Positions 11,818 through 24,000 of a stretch of DNA of 64,000 nucleotides are shown one piece after another. The translations under genes were made by a program, and so were the position numbers. The stretch's first letter is position 1. Each line of letters opens with the position of its first letter. The DNA is from Diplosphaera chodatii (Eukaryota; Chlorophyta; Trebouxiophyceae; Prasiolales; Stichococcaceae). The notes under the pieces are model-generated. The model saw only the letters and a list, made by a program, of their open reading frames with translations, did no database searches and had not been told where the DNA came from. The stretch is from positions 310,001 through 374,000 of the forward strand of contig JAALGY010000049.1 in assembly GCA_032358165.1 (NCBI GenBank). The letters are read 5' to 3'.

Positions 11818-13398
11818 ATGGCGATTGCTGTCTCCGCGGGGTCTGCAGCGCAGCTGTGCAGTGCCCGGCCATTCACCATCCGCAGGCCTTGCAGAACCGT
11901 TCCCGCAAAGAGGCAGCCGATGTGTGCCGCATCTGCGGCTGACAATGATGTGCAGGTGAGGACTGATATGTCACACCATAGCAACCTATGTATTTCGGCG
12001 GATCTTGGCAGGTGTAGCTGGTGCGCACCTGCGGTGCCTATGGCGGTGCAGCTCAGCAACGCTGTGCTGATCCCGCTGCTCCCCGCCTCAGAGTCTGCAT
12101 GCCCTCGTGTGAAGCATGATGATAGCGGTCCCCGCTGCCACACAAGCACATGCACAGATCATGATGTGGTGGCTCTGCAGACTGTGGCGCAACCTGCGAT
12201 CTTGGAGCGGCGGCATATCCTGACGGGCCTGGCCGCCGCGGTGGCTGCGGCGGCTGTTGGGACCCCAGCGGCGCTCGCAGAGTCGCGGACAGCGCTGTTC
12301 AAACAGTACTACGACAACACAGACGCCATCCACGGTGAGCTGCGACTAGCAGGGTCTAGCGGCTGGCGTACACAGCAAACTTCCGGCATGGTGTATCGTA
12401 TGAGCGCGGGCCAACGCTGTGCACCAGCATGCTGGCCTGAGGCCATGGCAGATTGACCGCTCCTGCGCTGTGCGATCATCAGGGTATGTGCCAGCCCTCT
12501 GAGGTCCGTGCCTGCCCTGCAGCGGAGCTCCACGATGTGCTCAGCGTGGACCAGGACAACGAGGAGGAAGCCAAGCGGAAGGTGGCCAAGTTCCGCGACG
12601 AGTCCAACAAGTGCGGCTGCGCCAACGCTGTGTCAGTATGCGTTCTCCTCCTGTGTACACCGTGCAGCTGTGCAGGAACCTTGCTGCAGTATCCAGGGAC
12701 GTGAGTTGATGCACACGTTGCGCTCTGCAGGTGGGTGGGATCCTACAGGAACACCATGAGCCTGGGGCGCAAGTCATTCGCTGAGACATACGGTGCGATG
12801 CGCGTCCTGGGTGGCGTTCAGCCCACCCGCAGACGCAGCTGTCTGCTGTACAGCACGGCGTCTGCGACACGCTGCGCTGCGCAGTTGCAGCCGTCAGCAA
12901 CGCCCTGCACCTGCCCGCCTGCCCATAGTTGAGCAGACCCCAGACTGAGAGGGCTCCTGCTGCTGCGCAGCTGCCATCAATACCGTCCAGGGGCACTACA
13001 CATCAAGGGGCGCTGACGTGAGTTCATGCCGATGCGCCTGCGCCCCATGCGTCAGCACCACCATGATCCAACCGCAATCGACAGCCTGGTCACCCGTGTG
13101 TATTCCACCGCAGGCGCCGCTGGCTGGCAAGATCAGGACCGCAGCAGAGAAGAAGCTAGCGTCGGCAGAGGTGCGCCCAGAGCCATCGGCTGCAGCCATT
13201 TATTGGACGCCTTGTTTGCAGTTGTGCTTTTCTCAGCGACCAGGGGCTATGTGGCCCTGCCTGCATTACTGCGCGCGTCGCCAAGCAGCATGGCCCGCCT
13301 GCATCACTGCGTGCCTCGCCAGCGACGGCGTTGCTGATGACCTGCAGATATTCCTGAAGCGCGAGAAGGCAAAGGACGCAGTGCCGACCCCGAAGTGA
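11818..13398 (+). CDS. PSB27: Photosystem II assembly/repair factor PSB27
   Basis: PSB27 binds the CP43 lumenal face of immature photosystem II and keeps the manganese cluster from assembling too early. Exons: 11818-11955, 12181-12334, 12523-12610, 12731-12792, 12971-13017, 13114-13170, 13348-13398; phases close at 198 aa. The first exon is a Ser/Ala/Arg-rich stromal transit peptide. The second carries a lumenal signal beginning ERRHILTGLAAA and ending in a likely AxA cleavage site (AALA-ES); the RR suggests the twin-arginine route. The mature part is the four-helix PSB27 domain: KFRDESNKWVGSYRNT, then SFAETYAAINTVQGHY, then KIRTAAEKKLASAEIFLKRE. These blocks match the plant and cyanobacterial family in order and spacing. 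Confidence 0.95.
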
Positions 13399-14137
13399 AG
13401 CGCATCAATGCCATTCGGATTTGTTCGGCGTTGGAGCTCCTCCGAGTTGAACTGGCGACTGAGTTTGAGGCCCACCCTCTGACGAGCAGTCAGAGCAATT
13501 CGCAACAGCAGCAGCGCACAGCAGGGAGTTCTGTGTGCCTACCACGGTGTGATGTTGTGCGCTGGCCAACGTGCAGTTGGCTATTTAGTAGTGAAACATG
13601 TGCTCAGACTTGCCTTGCCTTGACCAGCCACTTGCTTGCGGCGGGGCTGTACAACAGACATTGCTCCGGCTGTCGCCACGTTGCAGCAGCCGTTGCAGCA
13701 ACAGCCACAACATTTTCGGATGACCCAATGAATATTGATCGGGGGGGGGTCAATCTCCACGTCCCAGGTGCAATCTGGTCTTGGCCTCTTGGGTGAGCGA
13801 ACAGGCCACCCTCGTCAGGGTGTTGCATTCAGTGGTCTCGGATGCACACTTATCCCGATATCAACGACACCTGCATCTTCCGCCACCATCCGCCAACGCC
13901 TTAAATGGCCATGGCGCCGTGTCTGACGTGATCTCGGAAATATCAGGTGCAACACCAGGGCGGTGGTTACCACGTTCTCATCAGCAATGCCTCCTCGATG
14001 TAGAAGTGTGAACGAGGCGCTGCGTTTCCGCTGCAGCCTCCACGCCTGCCGTGCCGCCCTGTGCTAAAGTGCGATGGGTGCGCAGTTGCAGCGGAAAGGG
14101 CGCTGGGTGCTGTAGCTCCATCTGAGCGCTCAATAGG
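13399..14137. other. Intergenic region after PSB27
   Basis: No coding exon is supported. A run of nine guanines lies at 13741-13749. The interval presumably holds the PSB27 3' UTR and the promoter of the F-box gene. Confidence 0.5.
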
Positions 14138-17100
14138 ATGCAGGCGAAACGCACGCGGAACCGCCGCCCCCCGCAGCCCACCCTGGACGCTCCGCAGCAG
14201 GTCGTGGAGGCACTGCTGGCGCATCTGCCCTTTCCTGAGAGGTGCGGGGTCAAACCGAGGGTGACTGTCCTCGAACCCCTTGCCCCCGCGAGGCTTGCTG
14301 TTCTCCTGGTTAGAAGCAGCTTCCTCATTCGCGCGAATCAAGCGTCAGCTGCGCTGCAGGGTCAGGGCTGCAGGCGTGTGCCGCGCCTGGCGCCAGCACC
14401 TGACACAGCCGCACCTGCAATTGTGGCAGGCAAGTCTGGTGCTTCCAGTATCTGCGAGCCACGATCATCTCACAACACGTTGTTAGTAGTCCAGGCAACC
14501 GGCACGCATCAGGGTCTTCATGGTGACATGTCACGACCGCCATGCAGGCGCTCAACATCGGGCATCAGCAGGACAATTGGGAAACCGGAATCGACGAGTT
14601 CGACAACGTCAGCCAGGAAGACAGAGATGACGAGGCTGAGCAGCGGCTGCGGCTGTTTCTGCCGCTGCAGCGCTGGCTGTGGGCCCACGGCGCCGGGCTG
14701 CTGCAAGTCCAGTGCAGCACATCATTCAACATCGGGGTGTGGGCTTGCACAGCACCTTTCGTCACAGAAGCACCTTCTGTCGGAGCATGTATGCGAGCAT
14801 CTATAATGCATCGAGCAATCTGCATGCATGTGCTCTCATTACATGAACCCTGTACAGCCAACACCCAAAACGCAAGCTTGAATGCATGGCTCGACACCCA
14901 AGTGGCTGTGGAGGGGCGGCATATGATTTCTGAAAAATATCTTGCCAGGGAATGGCAGAGGATGGACTGCTGGCCGCGTTCCTACATGCCCTCGCTGCTA
15001 CTGCACCCTCACTCCAGGTGCACTTATAGCTACTGCACCCTCACTCCATGTGCTTTCAGAGCCACGTCGTCGTCCTGAGTAAAGGCGGGTTGCAGCAGGT
15101 TCCTCATCGATCACGACTTGACAGTCGGACATTGCGACCAGTTGCCGTCTAGCTGCGTCTGAGGAGATGTGTGTTTCATAAAGTTTTGAGATGCACCAGC
15201 ACCCAGTGATCCTGCTCAGTACATCAGGCTCACATCTGGAGCGGTGGATGATTGTGCGCAGGCGCTGCGGCTGGATGGCTGCGCCGATCTGACCAACAGG
15301 AGCATGGTTGGCATCGCCAGCATGGGCGGCCGCCTGCGGCAGCTGGCCCTGATCGGGCTGATGCATGTGTCGGACGGCAGCCTCATGGCAGCCCTGGCGC
15401 AGCTGCCGATGCTGCAGGTAAGCCATGGTGACAACACTCGCCGGCAGGTGCATCTGGGTTTCAGCTACGTCCTGAAAGCCTGCATGCTGTGTGAAACATG
15501 ATACTCAATAGTCTGCTGCAGATGAGCACAGATTGTTGACTATGTGGCAGCGCTTAGAAGAGCCATGCCCAACACACACTTTCAATCTTGAGTCCTGCAT
15601 GGTCTCCCGAACCTGGCGCCTGCTGTGGCGCAGGACCTTGCTGTCACATTTATGGACGAGCCAGCGAAACAAGCAAGTGCAGAGCTTCTGCAGGACGAAG
15701 TGCCAGTCTACGGCCAGCCTGACATCATGCGGCTGCTGACCCGCATGGCTCTGACACTCCCGGTATGCATGTCGCATGCAACCTATGCATCTTTAACATG
15801 CACTCTGACACTGGACTTGATCAGATGTAAATTTTGATTTTCAATGTGTTGGACGAATCCACGCTGAGCTGGGTGACTCATGTGCCAGGCGCTGCAAACG
15901 CTGGCGCTTGGCTATGTTCCGTGTTACGGGCTGGCAGCAGGCACACCCTGGGCCGAAATCACACGCAATGCCCGGCCGCTGCCGGCAGTCATGTCGCGCC
16001 TCACGGCGCTGAGCAGCCTGATGCTGCAAGACATTGGTTGGGTGCACGCTCCCAATGGCCTACCACACCTGCCCCAGGTGCTGTGAACTGCGTGATCGAG
16101 CAGATTGGTCGGATTATCTATAATCCTTGCAGCTGTGCGGACATTGTGCTCTTCAAGTGGTCGGAGTTATGCCTGCAGCTGAGCACATGTAGCATGAACA
16201 CAGCAAAAGTCCCACAATCAGTGAAGCGCCTAATGGGACGTGCGTAGCTCTGCAAGCACAACGCCGTTGCTTTTTTGATCATCAGCTTGCTGGCAGACTG
16301 CCGTGCGGCCACGCAGCAGCCCTAACAGAAGCTCAGCGCTGCCTCTGAGCCTTGCTGCCTGCCTGCCCCCGCAGCTGCGGCGGCTGACCCTTCAGGGCGA
16401 CTGCCGGCGCTCGAGCATGCTGCAGCCGGACCTCCCGCACCAGCTCAGCACCCTCGCAAGCCTGGAGGCGCTACAGGTGCCAATGCGTGCTGCATTTGGA
16501 TTTTGATTTGCATTTCGGCAGATGTGCTGGAAGGACCTGCCTGTTCTTGGCTGTCCACCCAGCGATGACGGGGCTGATGTTCTGTAACAGTTGCAAGGCT
16601 GAGCGTCCGACGACCTTCTTGGCATTCAGTCAGCAGGCGCCGACGCTGTGCTCATCACCCTTTGCAGGTCGCGCTGCCGCGCTACGTCGGCCGGCTGCCA
16701 GCCAATCTCACGCAGCTGGTCGTCTCGTCATACGACAAGGCGTCGCCGGACAACGAAATGGTGGCGATGTGCGCCAGGGACCGCACCAACTTCCTCGAGC
16801 TGCACCTGCCCGCGCTGGGCGGCCTGCGCCACCTCGCATTCCACCACCGCCAAGACGTCGGCCGGGGCCCACTGCTGCACGCCGTCTGCAACGCTGTCAA
16901 AGCGATGCCGCAGCTGGTCAGCCTACACCTGGTGCGTGTCTATGCTGTGCCGCCACGCTGCAACAGTAGACCTCAGATCGGCCTACCCAGTAGTGGTTAG
17001 GACTAGCTGTAGATTGCTGCTTCTCGCAGCATCGCAATACCCAGAGACTATAGACATGTGCATGGCATCTGCAGGTGAACTGCAACATGCCTGATGTGCC

Positions 17101-18310
17101 CTCGGAGCTGTGCGCGCTGTCACGACTGCAGCTGCTGAACCTGTCAATCAACAAGGCCCTGCAGCTCGACGGCTGCCGGTGCCTTGCACAGGCGCCCCTG
17201 CACCAGGTGCTCAGCAGTTCGGTGACATGCTCTCGTGGGCGTCAAGTATGTTAACCCATGTTTCACGAGCTGCACAGGGCAACCAGCAGCTGAGCCGGCA
17301 GTTGACAAGCCATGATGGCAGTGCAAGCTTAGTCCACTTTGGCTGAAATGACCCTCCTGTGAAACCGGTCGTGTGTCTGCTGCAGCTGGCATCCTGCAGG
17401 TGGCTAGACCTGCGGTGTAACAGACGCTTGTTTGCCCGCAGAGTCCCGCTACAGTGAGCAACCGCTGCTGCTGCTGCTGTCTGCTGTGTTGCAGACTGAG
17501 TCTGGATGGCAGCATGCAACACGCTTCTTGCATACGCAGTACGCGTCATGTGAACAGCAGGCCATATGCACGCACTGCCACATGCTGACGGCGTAATATC
17601 CCGCTGCCCTTCGCAGGCTGGACACCATAGCAGCGATAGCCGCGATGCCGGCCCTGGAGCGACTGGCGCTGCCGCCCACCGTGCCCTACGAGCTGCTTCC
17701 TCATGAGGTACCACTTGACGACACATGTTAGCCCAGTCGTCACCCTGTCGACTGGGCTTGTCAGCGCTGCTGCCGCCTGGGCTCCGTCAGCTGTGTATGT
17801 GCCCGACTTATGAAAGGGCGCATGAGCCGCAGAGAGATGCTTGCATCTCATCGTCACCATCACGTGCAAATGTTGTGCCACCAGCTGGACCCCGAGCTGC
17901 TGGAGATGGGGATCATTCAAGCTCCGCCGGAGCAGCCAAGCCTCCCCAGTGCCTACGCCAACAGCGGCCTCAGCCTGGACGACACAGTGAGCCCTATATA
18001 TATGACATGCATGCTGGTCGGCCAACCTGTTTCTGGTCCGCCGTTTAGCGTTTTCTTCTTGAGAGTTAGGCGCACTTCCCGCGGCACACCTGCTGTGATC
18101 CAGGTGCTGCAACCGTGCATTCTGCATGTCCAGGAGGTTGCGCTACTGGCACAGCAACGGGGACCGGGCCTGCCGCCCATCAGGGTGGTAGCAGACTTGC
18201 CCCAGTCGGACCAATGGGCTGCTGTCTACGTCGACCTGCCCTTTGGCGAAGTGAACGAGGTGCTGGGGGTGCAGCTGGACCGCAGCATCATGCGCGGGGT
18301 GCCGACATGA
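14138..18310 (+). CDS. F-box/leucine-rich-repeat protein
   Basis: Likely substrate-receptor subunit of an SCF ubiquitin ligase. Exons: 14138-14241, 14366-14429, 14548-14706, 15262-15417, 15634-15762, 15889-16077, 16375-16476, 16668-16931, 17075-17206, 17386-17414, 17617-17707, 17885-17986, 18134-18310. Phases close at 565 aa. The N-terminal 50 residues form an F-box: QQVVEALLAHLPFPERAAG then VCRAWRQHLTQPHLQLW, split by intron 1. After an acidic linker come leucine-rich repeats, for example ALRLDGCADLTNRSM, LRQLALIGLMHVSD, LQTLALGYV, LRRLTLQGD and LQLLNLSINKALQL. Intron 2 appears to use a GC donor (AG|GCAAGT at 14430). The substrate cannot be inferred. The F-box and LRR calls are firm; a few exon edges rest on phase alone. 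Confidence 0.82.
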
Positions 18311-18804
18311 CAGCAGCGAGGCAGCAGTGCACGTTTCGATGTTGAGCAGTTGTGTTTGTTGCCCCACTTGTATTGCTCATGACATTCATGTACAACTTGA
18401 TTCCGCGTGTGCGTAGCTTGAGGAGGTGTGCCCCGTTATCCAGGCTGTTTTGGAGGTGCTGCACCTAAGTGAGTGGGAAAGTTGTACTGTTTGTAGAGGG
18501 ACATGCACACCGCCCGCATGTGAGCACACAACACTACTGCCTCACACGGGCGCCTCAGATAGAGTAGTGCCTATCGCACCCAGCATTCACGCACGCATTG
18601 CAGCAAGACAAATAAAGATGGCGGCAGAGGCCCCAACCTGCGCATCTATCTGGACTCTGCCTTGCCTGAGTGTGCCAGGCACTCCAGCTGTTACTGAAGT
18701 GCATGTACAGTCTGCTTAAAGGTGCACGAGCATGCTGTACCATGACAGGAGCCTGGTATCCTGCTGGCCGCTGTGCCCCAAGTCGGTGGTCAGTCAGACC
18801 AGCG

Positions 18805-18900
18805 TCCTCGGTTTGCTTTGAATACGGATGTGAGGACGTTGCAGGACTACTGCGTAGGTTGCCAGACCCTGGTCCGCTTGGGTCAGTGTCGTGACGTAAC
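18805..18900. repeat. Dispersed repeat, copy 1
   Basis: The core TGAGGACGTTGCAGGACTAC and its flanks recur at about 26283-26365 with small indels and substitutions (shared elements: CGGTTTG, GCAGGACTACTGC, CCAGACC, TGACGTAA). It has no coding logic, so I treat it as a short interspersed element or the relic of one. Confidence 0.6.
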
Positions 18901-18952
18901 CGCCTACCAAAGACAATTGGCGTTCGCACGTGCGAGACGCGAGTTTGTCCCC

Positions 18953-19013
18953 CCAGGGGATACTAAGTTCAACACTAATACTATGATACTAAGTTGAACT
19001 TAGTATCCCCTGG
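18953..19013. repeat. Inverted repeat, 21-nt perfect arms
   Basis: The left arm (18953-18973, starting CCAGGGGATACTAAG) is the exact reverse complement of the right arm (18993-19013), with a 19-base loop that itself contains part of the arm sequence (ATACTAA). It could be the end of a foldback or MITE-type element, a cruciform-forming site, or a precursor hairpin. I see no flanking target-site duplication that decides between these. Confidence 0.85.
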
Positions 19014-19337
19014 TCCCCCACCGGCACAGAAGGAAAATGGAGGGCAGCAGGGAGAAGGGCGTGCAATCCTGAAAGGCTACTCACATCTCCCCGTCATTGG
19101 AAAACACTTAATTTCTGCCCCTAACCTAAGAGGGCATAACCATTCGCAAACCAAATATCGCTCGCCGCGCACCGCGACTAGCTCGTCACTATGCGACGCC
19201 GACAGCAACAATGCACCAGATCGGCGAGGGGATTTCGGGCCACAAGCTTGCAGCGCTCACGGCCTGACGGCCCCATCGGCCGTTCCGGAAATACTGGCTT
19301 TAGGGTTTACGCTCGCTCCATAGCGGTGAACGCAAAG

Positions 19338-19368
19338 AGTTTGGCCCCTAATAAAGGGGGGCCAAACT
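19338..19368. repeat. GC-rich hairpin
   Basis: AGTTTGGCCCCT pairs with AGGGGGGCCAAACT across a short A/T loop, leaving two extra guanines. It lies 325 bases downstream of the larger inverted repeat in a region without genes, and may belong to the same decayed element. Confidence 0.65.
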
Positions 19369-21031
19369 AAAGAGAAGAAGCGGGCGCCTGGGCCGATGCG
19401 CATTTGTCAGGTTATGTATGTTGCTGCTCGGTTATCCTGCTATCATGCCCATAGAGTAACCTGAGAAGCAGTTAGTGCAGCTTATGCAATCGCCCTAGTC
19501 ACGAGGGAGCAGTGCATGTGTGAAGAAGCTCATCCGTGCTGAAGGGAAGGAAGGTTTTTGTGGAGTCTACACCCCTCGAAGACATCTGAGTCATGCCTGC
19601 GAATCCACGTTTCCCCTCACAGCGCAGCGCCGTCAGCTCACAACCTCCTGCCGCCTGTGCATCACACGAAGGTTTCTAGGCCCGCACAGCGCGGACCTCA
19701 TCGACAACTCGCTTGCGCCGTGCGCTGCAAGGTGCGACAGATAGATATGATAAGGACCCTGCGCCAATCACAACAGCGCACACCGGCGTCCGGTTGCGTT
19801 TAACCCAGTGTACATGCCTTAATCACATGCTAGACGCTTGTTTGCTGAGCGAGCGCAGTGGCTTGATGCATGCCCGACGACTTTAGCCGAAGAGGCTCCG
19901 CACACTATAACATGCCCAGCCTGGCCAAGCTAAGCCTACATGCCCTCTGAAAAACACATGGTCTCCTCGTTATCCTTGCAGATGATATAGGTTGTTGGTG
20001 CATGCATGAGCGGCGCCAGCCGTGGCCCGCTGTTGCATAATCCCAGCTGATATGGGAGGGTCCGACTCGACAGGCTTGCCCCATATCGTCGCGCGAGCGA
20101 CTTCACACAGCACAGCGAGCGTCGGTCTCTCATACAAACTGCAAATCTAACACACTGTGCGCCGGTGTCGCCCAGCACTTGTGAGCCCGCCTATCTGCGC
20201 CTGCTCTCTATCTGCTGCGCATGGCGACGGGGAATCGCGATACAGCTGTGCACCCGCCACAGCGGCCACAGCCGACGCGCCTGCTCCTGCAAAAGCTTAG
20301 CAGCCTATCCTAGGGCACTACTTGCAGGCCGCTCGCTGAGTGGCATGCAGAGCAGCAGAGCCAGGCAGTTGCGTTGCAAGTGTTGGCCTTTTGAGCCGTT
20401 CGGTGTCCATGCAGTGCCGGGCTATGCCAGCCGCGGGCCGACTGGAGCCGCTTGTCATGGCAGAACAATTCCCTCAGCCTTCGGATGCATAGCAGTGCAA
20501 GCATGATCTTCCGCTTGGTGGTCTCGACCGTTGCCTCTCTGTGAGCTAGCGACAATCTTGGTAGATCTTATCCGCTGCAAGTGCCGGTATCGGCCGGGTG
20601 CGCCCCTGCAAACAGGACGTAAGGTTGCGTGCTCACTGATGGCATCTATATGGGGTCATGTGTGGTCGTAGGCGCACCCCAGACTGAAGTTGTGCATGTC
20701 GGAAGTCTGGTGCATGGTTTCATGCAGTGACCATGCAGCCGGCAAGCCCGGCCATGTCAACCGTCTGCCCGCTTCCGTGATTGCAGTAGCATACTATGTC
20801 ATGTGTACGCCACGCGCGACACGGCCATACCGCATTGCGGCGCATTGCGCGTCTCCCCTTGCACCCCTGCACAGGGCGGGTGCTGCCCCTGAAGCTGGCA
20901 GTCGGTCATCAGGTTCTGCGCCAGCTGGCCCGACAGACAGACGCCCCGCACACATTATCATGCTTGCTTGTGTGGTCTGATTGTGACACAGATGCATGTG
21001 CTCATGCGTGCAGGGTGCAGCACAGGCAAGC

Positions 21032-24000
21032 ATGGCAACCATGCGCAGCAGCTTCATGCTGCTCGCCATCGCGCTGCTGGGTGCGGTTTCCATGTCACTT
21101 GTGCCCACTCATCAGCGCTTATCACTGAGTCGGCCCTGTGTGCTGTGCTGTCAGCATGACATCTTCTCTGCCACACAGACCGGCTCTGGCCTCACTGGAA
21201 CTGCAGGGCGCGGCTGCGCCGCAGCCTGCCTTGCATGACACTCGCATTGCCTTGCTTGCAGAGGTCCAGCCTGAGGCAGCGGCTGCAAGATGAGTGCTGT
21301 CCCAGTGCAGCAACCGGCCCTGTATCTGCGTGTTGCCCGCAGGCGTCTTCGCGGCGCAGGTCCGGGCCGGCGACGACTGCGACGGCGGCTGCAAACACCC
21401 CAAGCCGCCCAAGTGCAAGACCAAAGACACCAAGTACCCCTGCCCGTGAGTACCTGCTGCCACGCTGCCGACACATGTTGTGAATCCCAGCAGGCCTGTT
21501 CCGGCTGCGGCGCCTCACACATACGGAGTGCAGTCTGCGGATGGGCGCAGTGATCAGCTGCCATGCCGGTGACGACGACTCAGTGACCGACCCAGCCTGC
21601 AGGCAGCATGCATGCCGGCGTCTTCACGCCTGTTCTGTCGGCTCGTCTAATGCATGTGGGCAGCACATACTGATCGTGGTGGCCAGGGACAGTGTCTTGC
21701 TGCAGGTCATCATGCGACCCAAACTCAGAGTGCCTCAAGGTCGAGTGCGACTCCAAGAAGGATGACTTTGCCACGGTAAAGCTCACGCCCCTGCTGGAGA
21801 CGCCCGTCGCCCCACGCATTGAAGATCCAGATCCTGCATGCCTACTTGTATGCAGTCAGCGAGCCCTACACGGAGATGTGGCAGCGGACCTGTGTGCCAT
21901 CAGCCCTCGCGACCTGCTGTTGTTGACCCCGCGGCTTCACCAATGCCGCAGGTGACCCTCAAGGGCAAGAAGTGCTTCGGCAAGACGCCCATCACCTACA
22001 TCGCCGTGTCCTATGGCTACGGCAGCGGCATGCCTCCCGTCTGCGCTGACAACAAGTATGACACCTACTGCCTCACATAGCATGCTGGGTGATGTGCACA
22101 CTGCAACTTGAGGTCCACTGCATCTGTGTGCGTCGCAAAGCATGAGTGGCGGCGTGTCTGCAGGAAATACAAGATGAGTAAGTATGGGTACAACGATCCC
22201 GACTGCGACAAGTTTACCTTCTCGGCAAAGTGAGCCAGACAGCGTCTTGGCCAGCCCAGCACCTGTTCAGTCATGTGCTGTGAGCTTTGCTAAGGCTACC
22301 GAAAGGCCGAGGCCCTGTCTTCATCCTGGCTGATGTGAGCCTCATGTGTCCTGCAGGTGTGGCTCGTATGTCAAGGTGAGTGCAGGTTTCAGTGCCTGCA
22401 GCACGGCATGCTCGTGCTGCTCATCAGCAGCCAGATGACGCGCCGGGAAGAGCGCCCTGCTTGTGCCTGGCTGTATGACCCTGCCTGGCAATGTGGTGGC
22501 CGCCGAGTGCTGGGGCTGGACTGCTGGCAGTCATGCTGACGTTTGCTGCATGGTGCCTCCCTGCAGCTGTACCTCCAGGACAAGGAGCTATACAACAAGG
22601 ACGGCGGCGTGGTGCGCCCCGCTGATAGCTGTGCTCATGTCCCCTGCCGCATCAGCAGCCTGCTGAGCGTGTCAAACACCCTCAACATCGTGCACTCATG
22701 CTGCAGTCGGAGGGCACTGAAGGTCCAAGGCATCCACACTTCCTTGTTGAGGCGTATTCGTTGTGCTGCAGGTTGTCAAGAACGACCCTTGCTCAACCAA
22801 GTGCGATCAGGCGAAGCCTTGCAACACCTGCGGCCCATACAAGGTGCTGACATGACCGACAGGGAATCACACAAGTCAACATCATGTCCAAGAGCATCCC
22901 ACGTCGTGAGGCATCAGCTCAAGCTGAGGCCACATCCTCATGTACTGCATAGAGCAGGGGTCTGAATGCCGCCACCATGTGCACTGCACTGTGCAAGGCC
23001 AGCGGCAACCTGTGCCTCAGAAAGTCTCTAAGCATGCTGCCATGGTGTGCGGCGCGTCTCGCAGTATCCAAGCCTTGCTGTACCGCTTTGCAGGTGAAAA
23101 TCATCTGCGACTGCAAGTTCAAGTCACCTCCGCCGTCGCCGCCCCCGAGCCCGCCGCCGAGTCCGCCGCCATCGCCGCCCCCGAGCCCGCCTCCGAGGTG
23201 AGCCCATCTCGATGCAGTGCATGGCTTCAGTAGGGGGTCCAGCATGCAGTCAGACCGGCGTCCCCACACGGGTCTGTACACTGCTGCCGACAGCTCAGCA
23301 CCACGCCGCTCAGTATGTACTGGTTTTCACCTCGCCCGCTCAGTCGACTTCAGGCTTGACCAGCTGCCCTGTCACACGGGACCAGCCTGAGTGCACGGCT
23401 GACCAGCTTCCTGGCTGCTGGAGGTCTGCAGCTGCCGAGCATGCAGCCATGCAGGCAGCCTTGCACACGCTGCAGCTTGTGACACCCTGTGTCTGCCTGC
23501 ACACAGCCCGCCGCCGTCGCCGCCTCCTCCCAGCCCGCCGCCGCCGACGCCGACCCCAACGGTGTGCTTCCCGCCTCTGTTTGCACACAGTCCCCACCCT
23601 GCAGCCGATCTGGCGTTGAGGGTGACTCAAGCTGACATGCACCAACATCATCTCAATGTGCTGTGCCTTGCCCTGTATGCGTGCATGCTATGCACAGGGG
23701 CGTGTGCTTACATGGCAGCAGCTGGCGCATTGTACGCTCGCTTAGAGCTCAGAGCTTGGCGGACCCCGCTGACGGTACTCTCGGCCCGTTGCTGTGCGTG
23801 CAGGAGATCCGCGACTCGTCCCCACCGCCAGTGGTGGTGAAGTACCCGCCGCCGCCCCCGAAGGAATGCAAGAAGAGGGGCAAGCAGACCGGGTGCGCAA
23901 CCGCTGCTTGTGGCCTCGGCACTAGATACCGTCTCCTAGCTGATGTGGTTGCCGCACTGCCTGCACTGCCTGTTTCAGCTGACACCAGGTACAGCTCGGG

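Larger units (their letters stand above)
18311..21031. other. Gene-poor spacer with repeats
   Basis: About 2.7 kb in which I find no supported exon. It contains a dispersed repeat (about 18805-18900), a 21-nt-arm inverted repeat (18953-19013) and a GC-rich hairpin (19338-19368), each listed separately. The right part should hold the promoter and 5' UTR of the secreted-protein gene A. The short frames present have no recognisable domain or splice-consistent context. Confidence 0.5.

Noticed and set aside
18953..19368. Calling an intact transposon
   Set aside because: Hairpins are present but there is no transposase frame and no clear target-site duplication.
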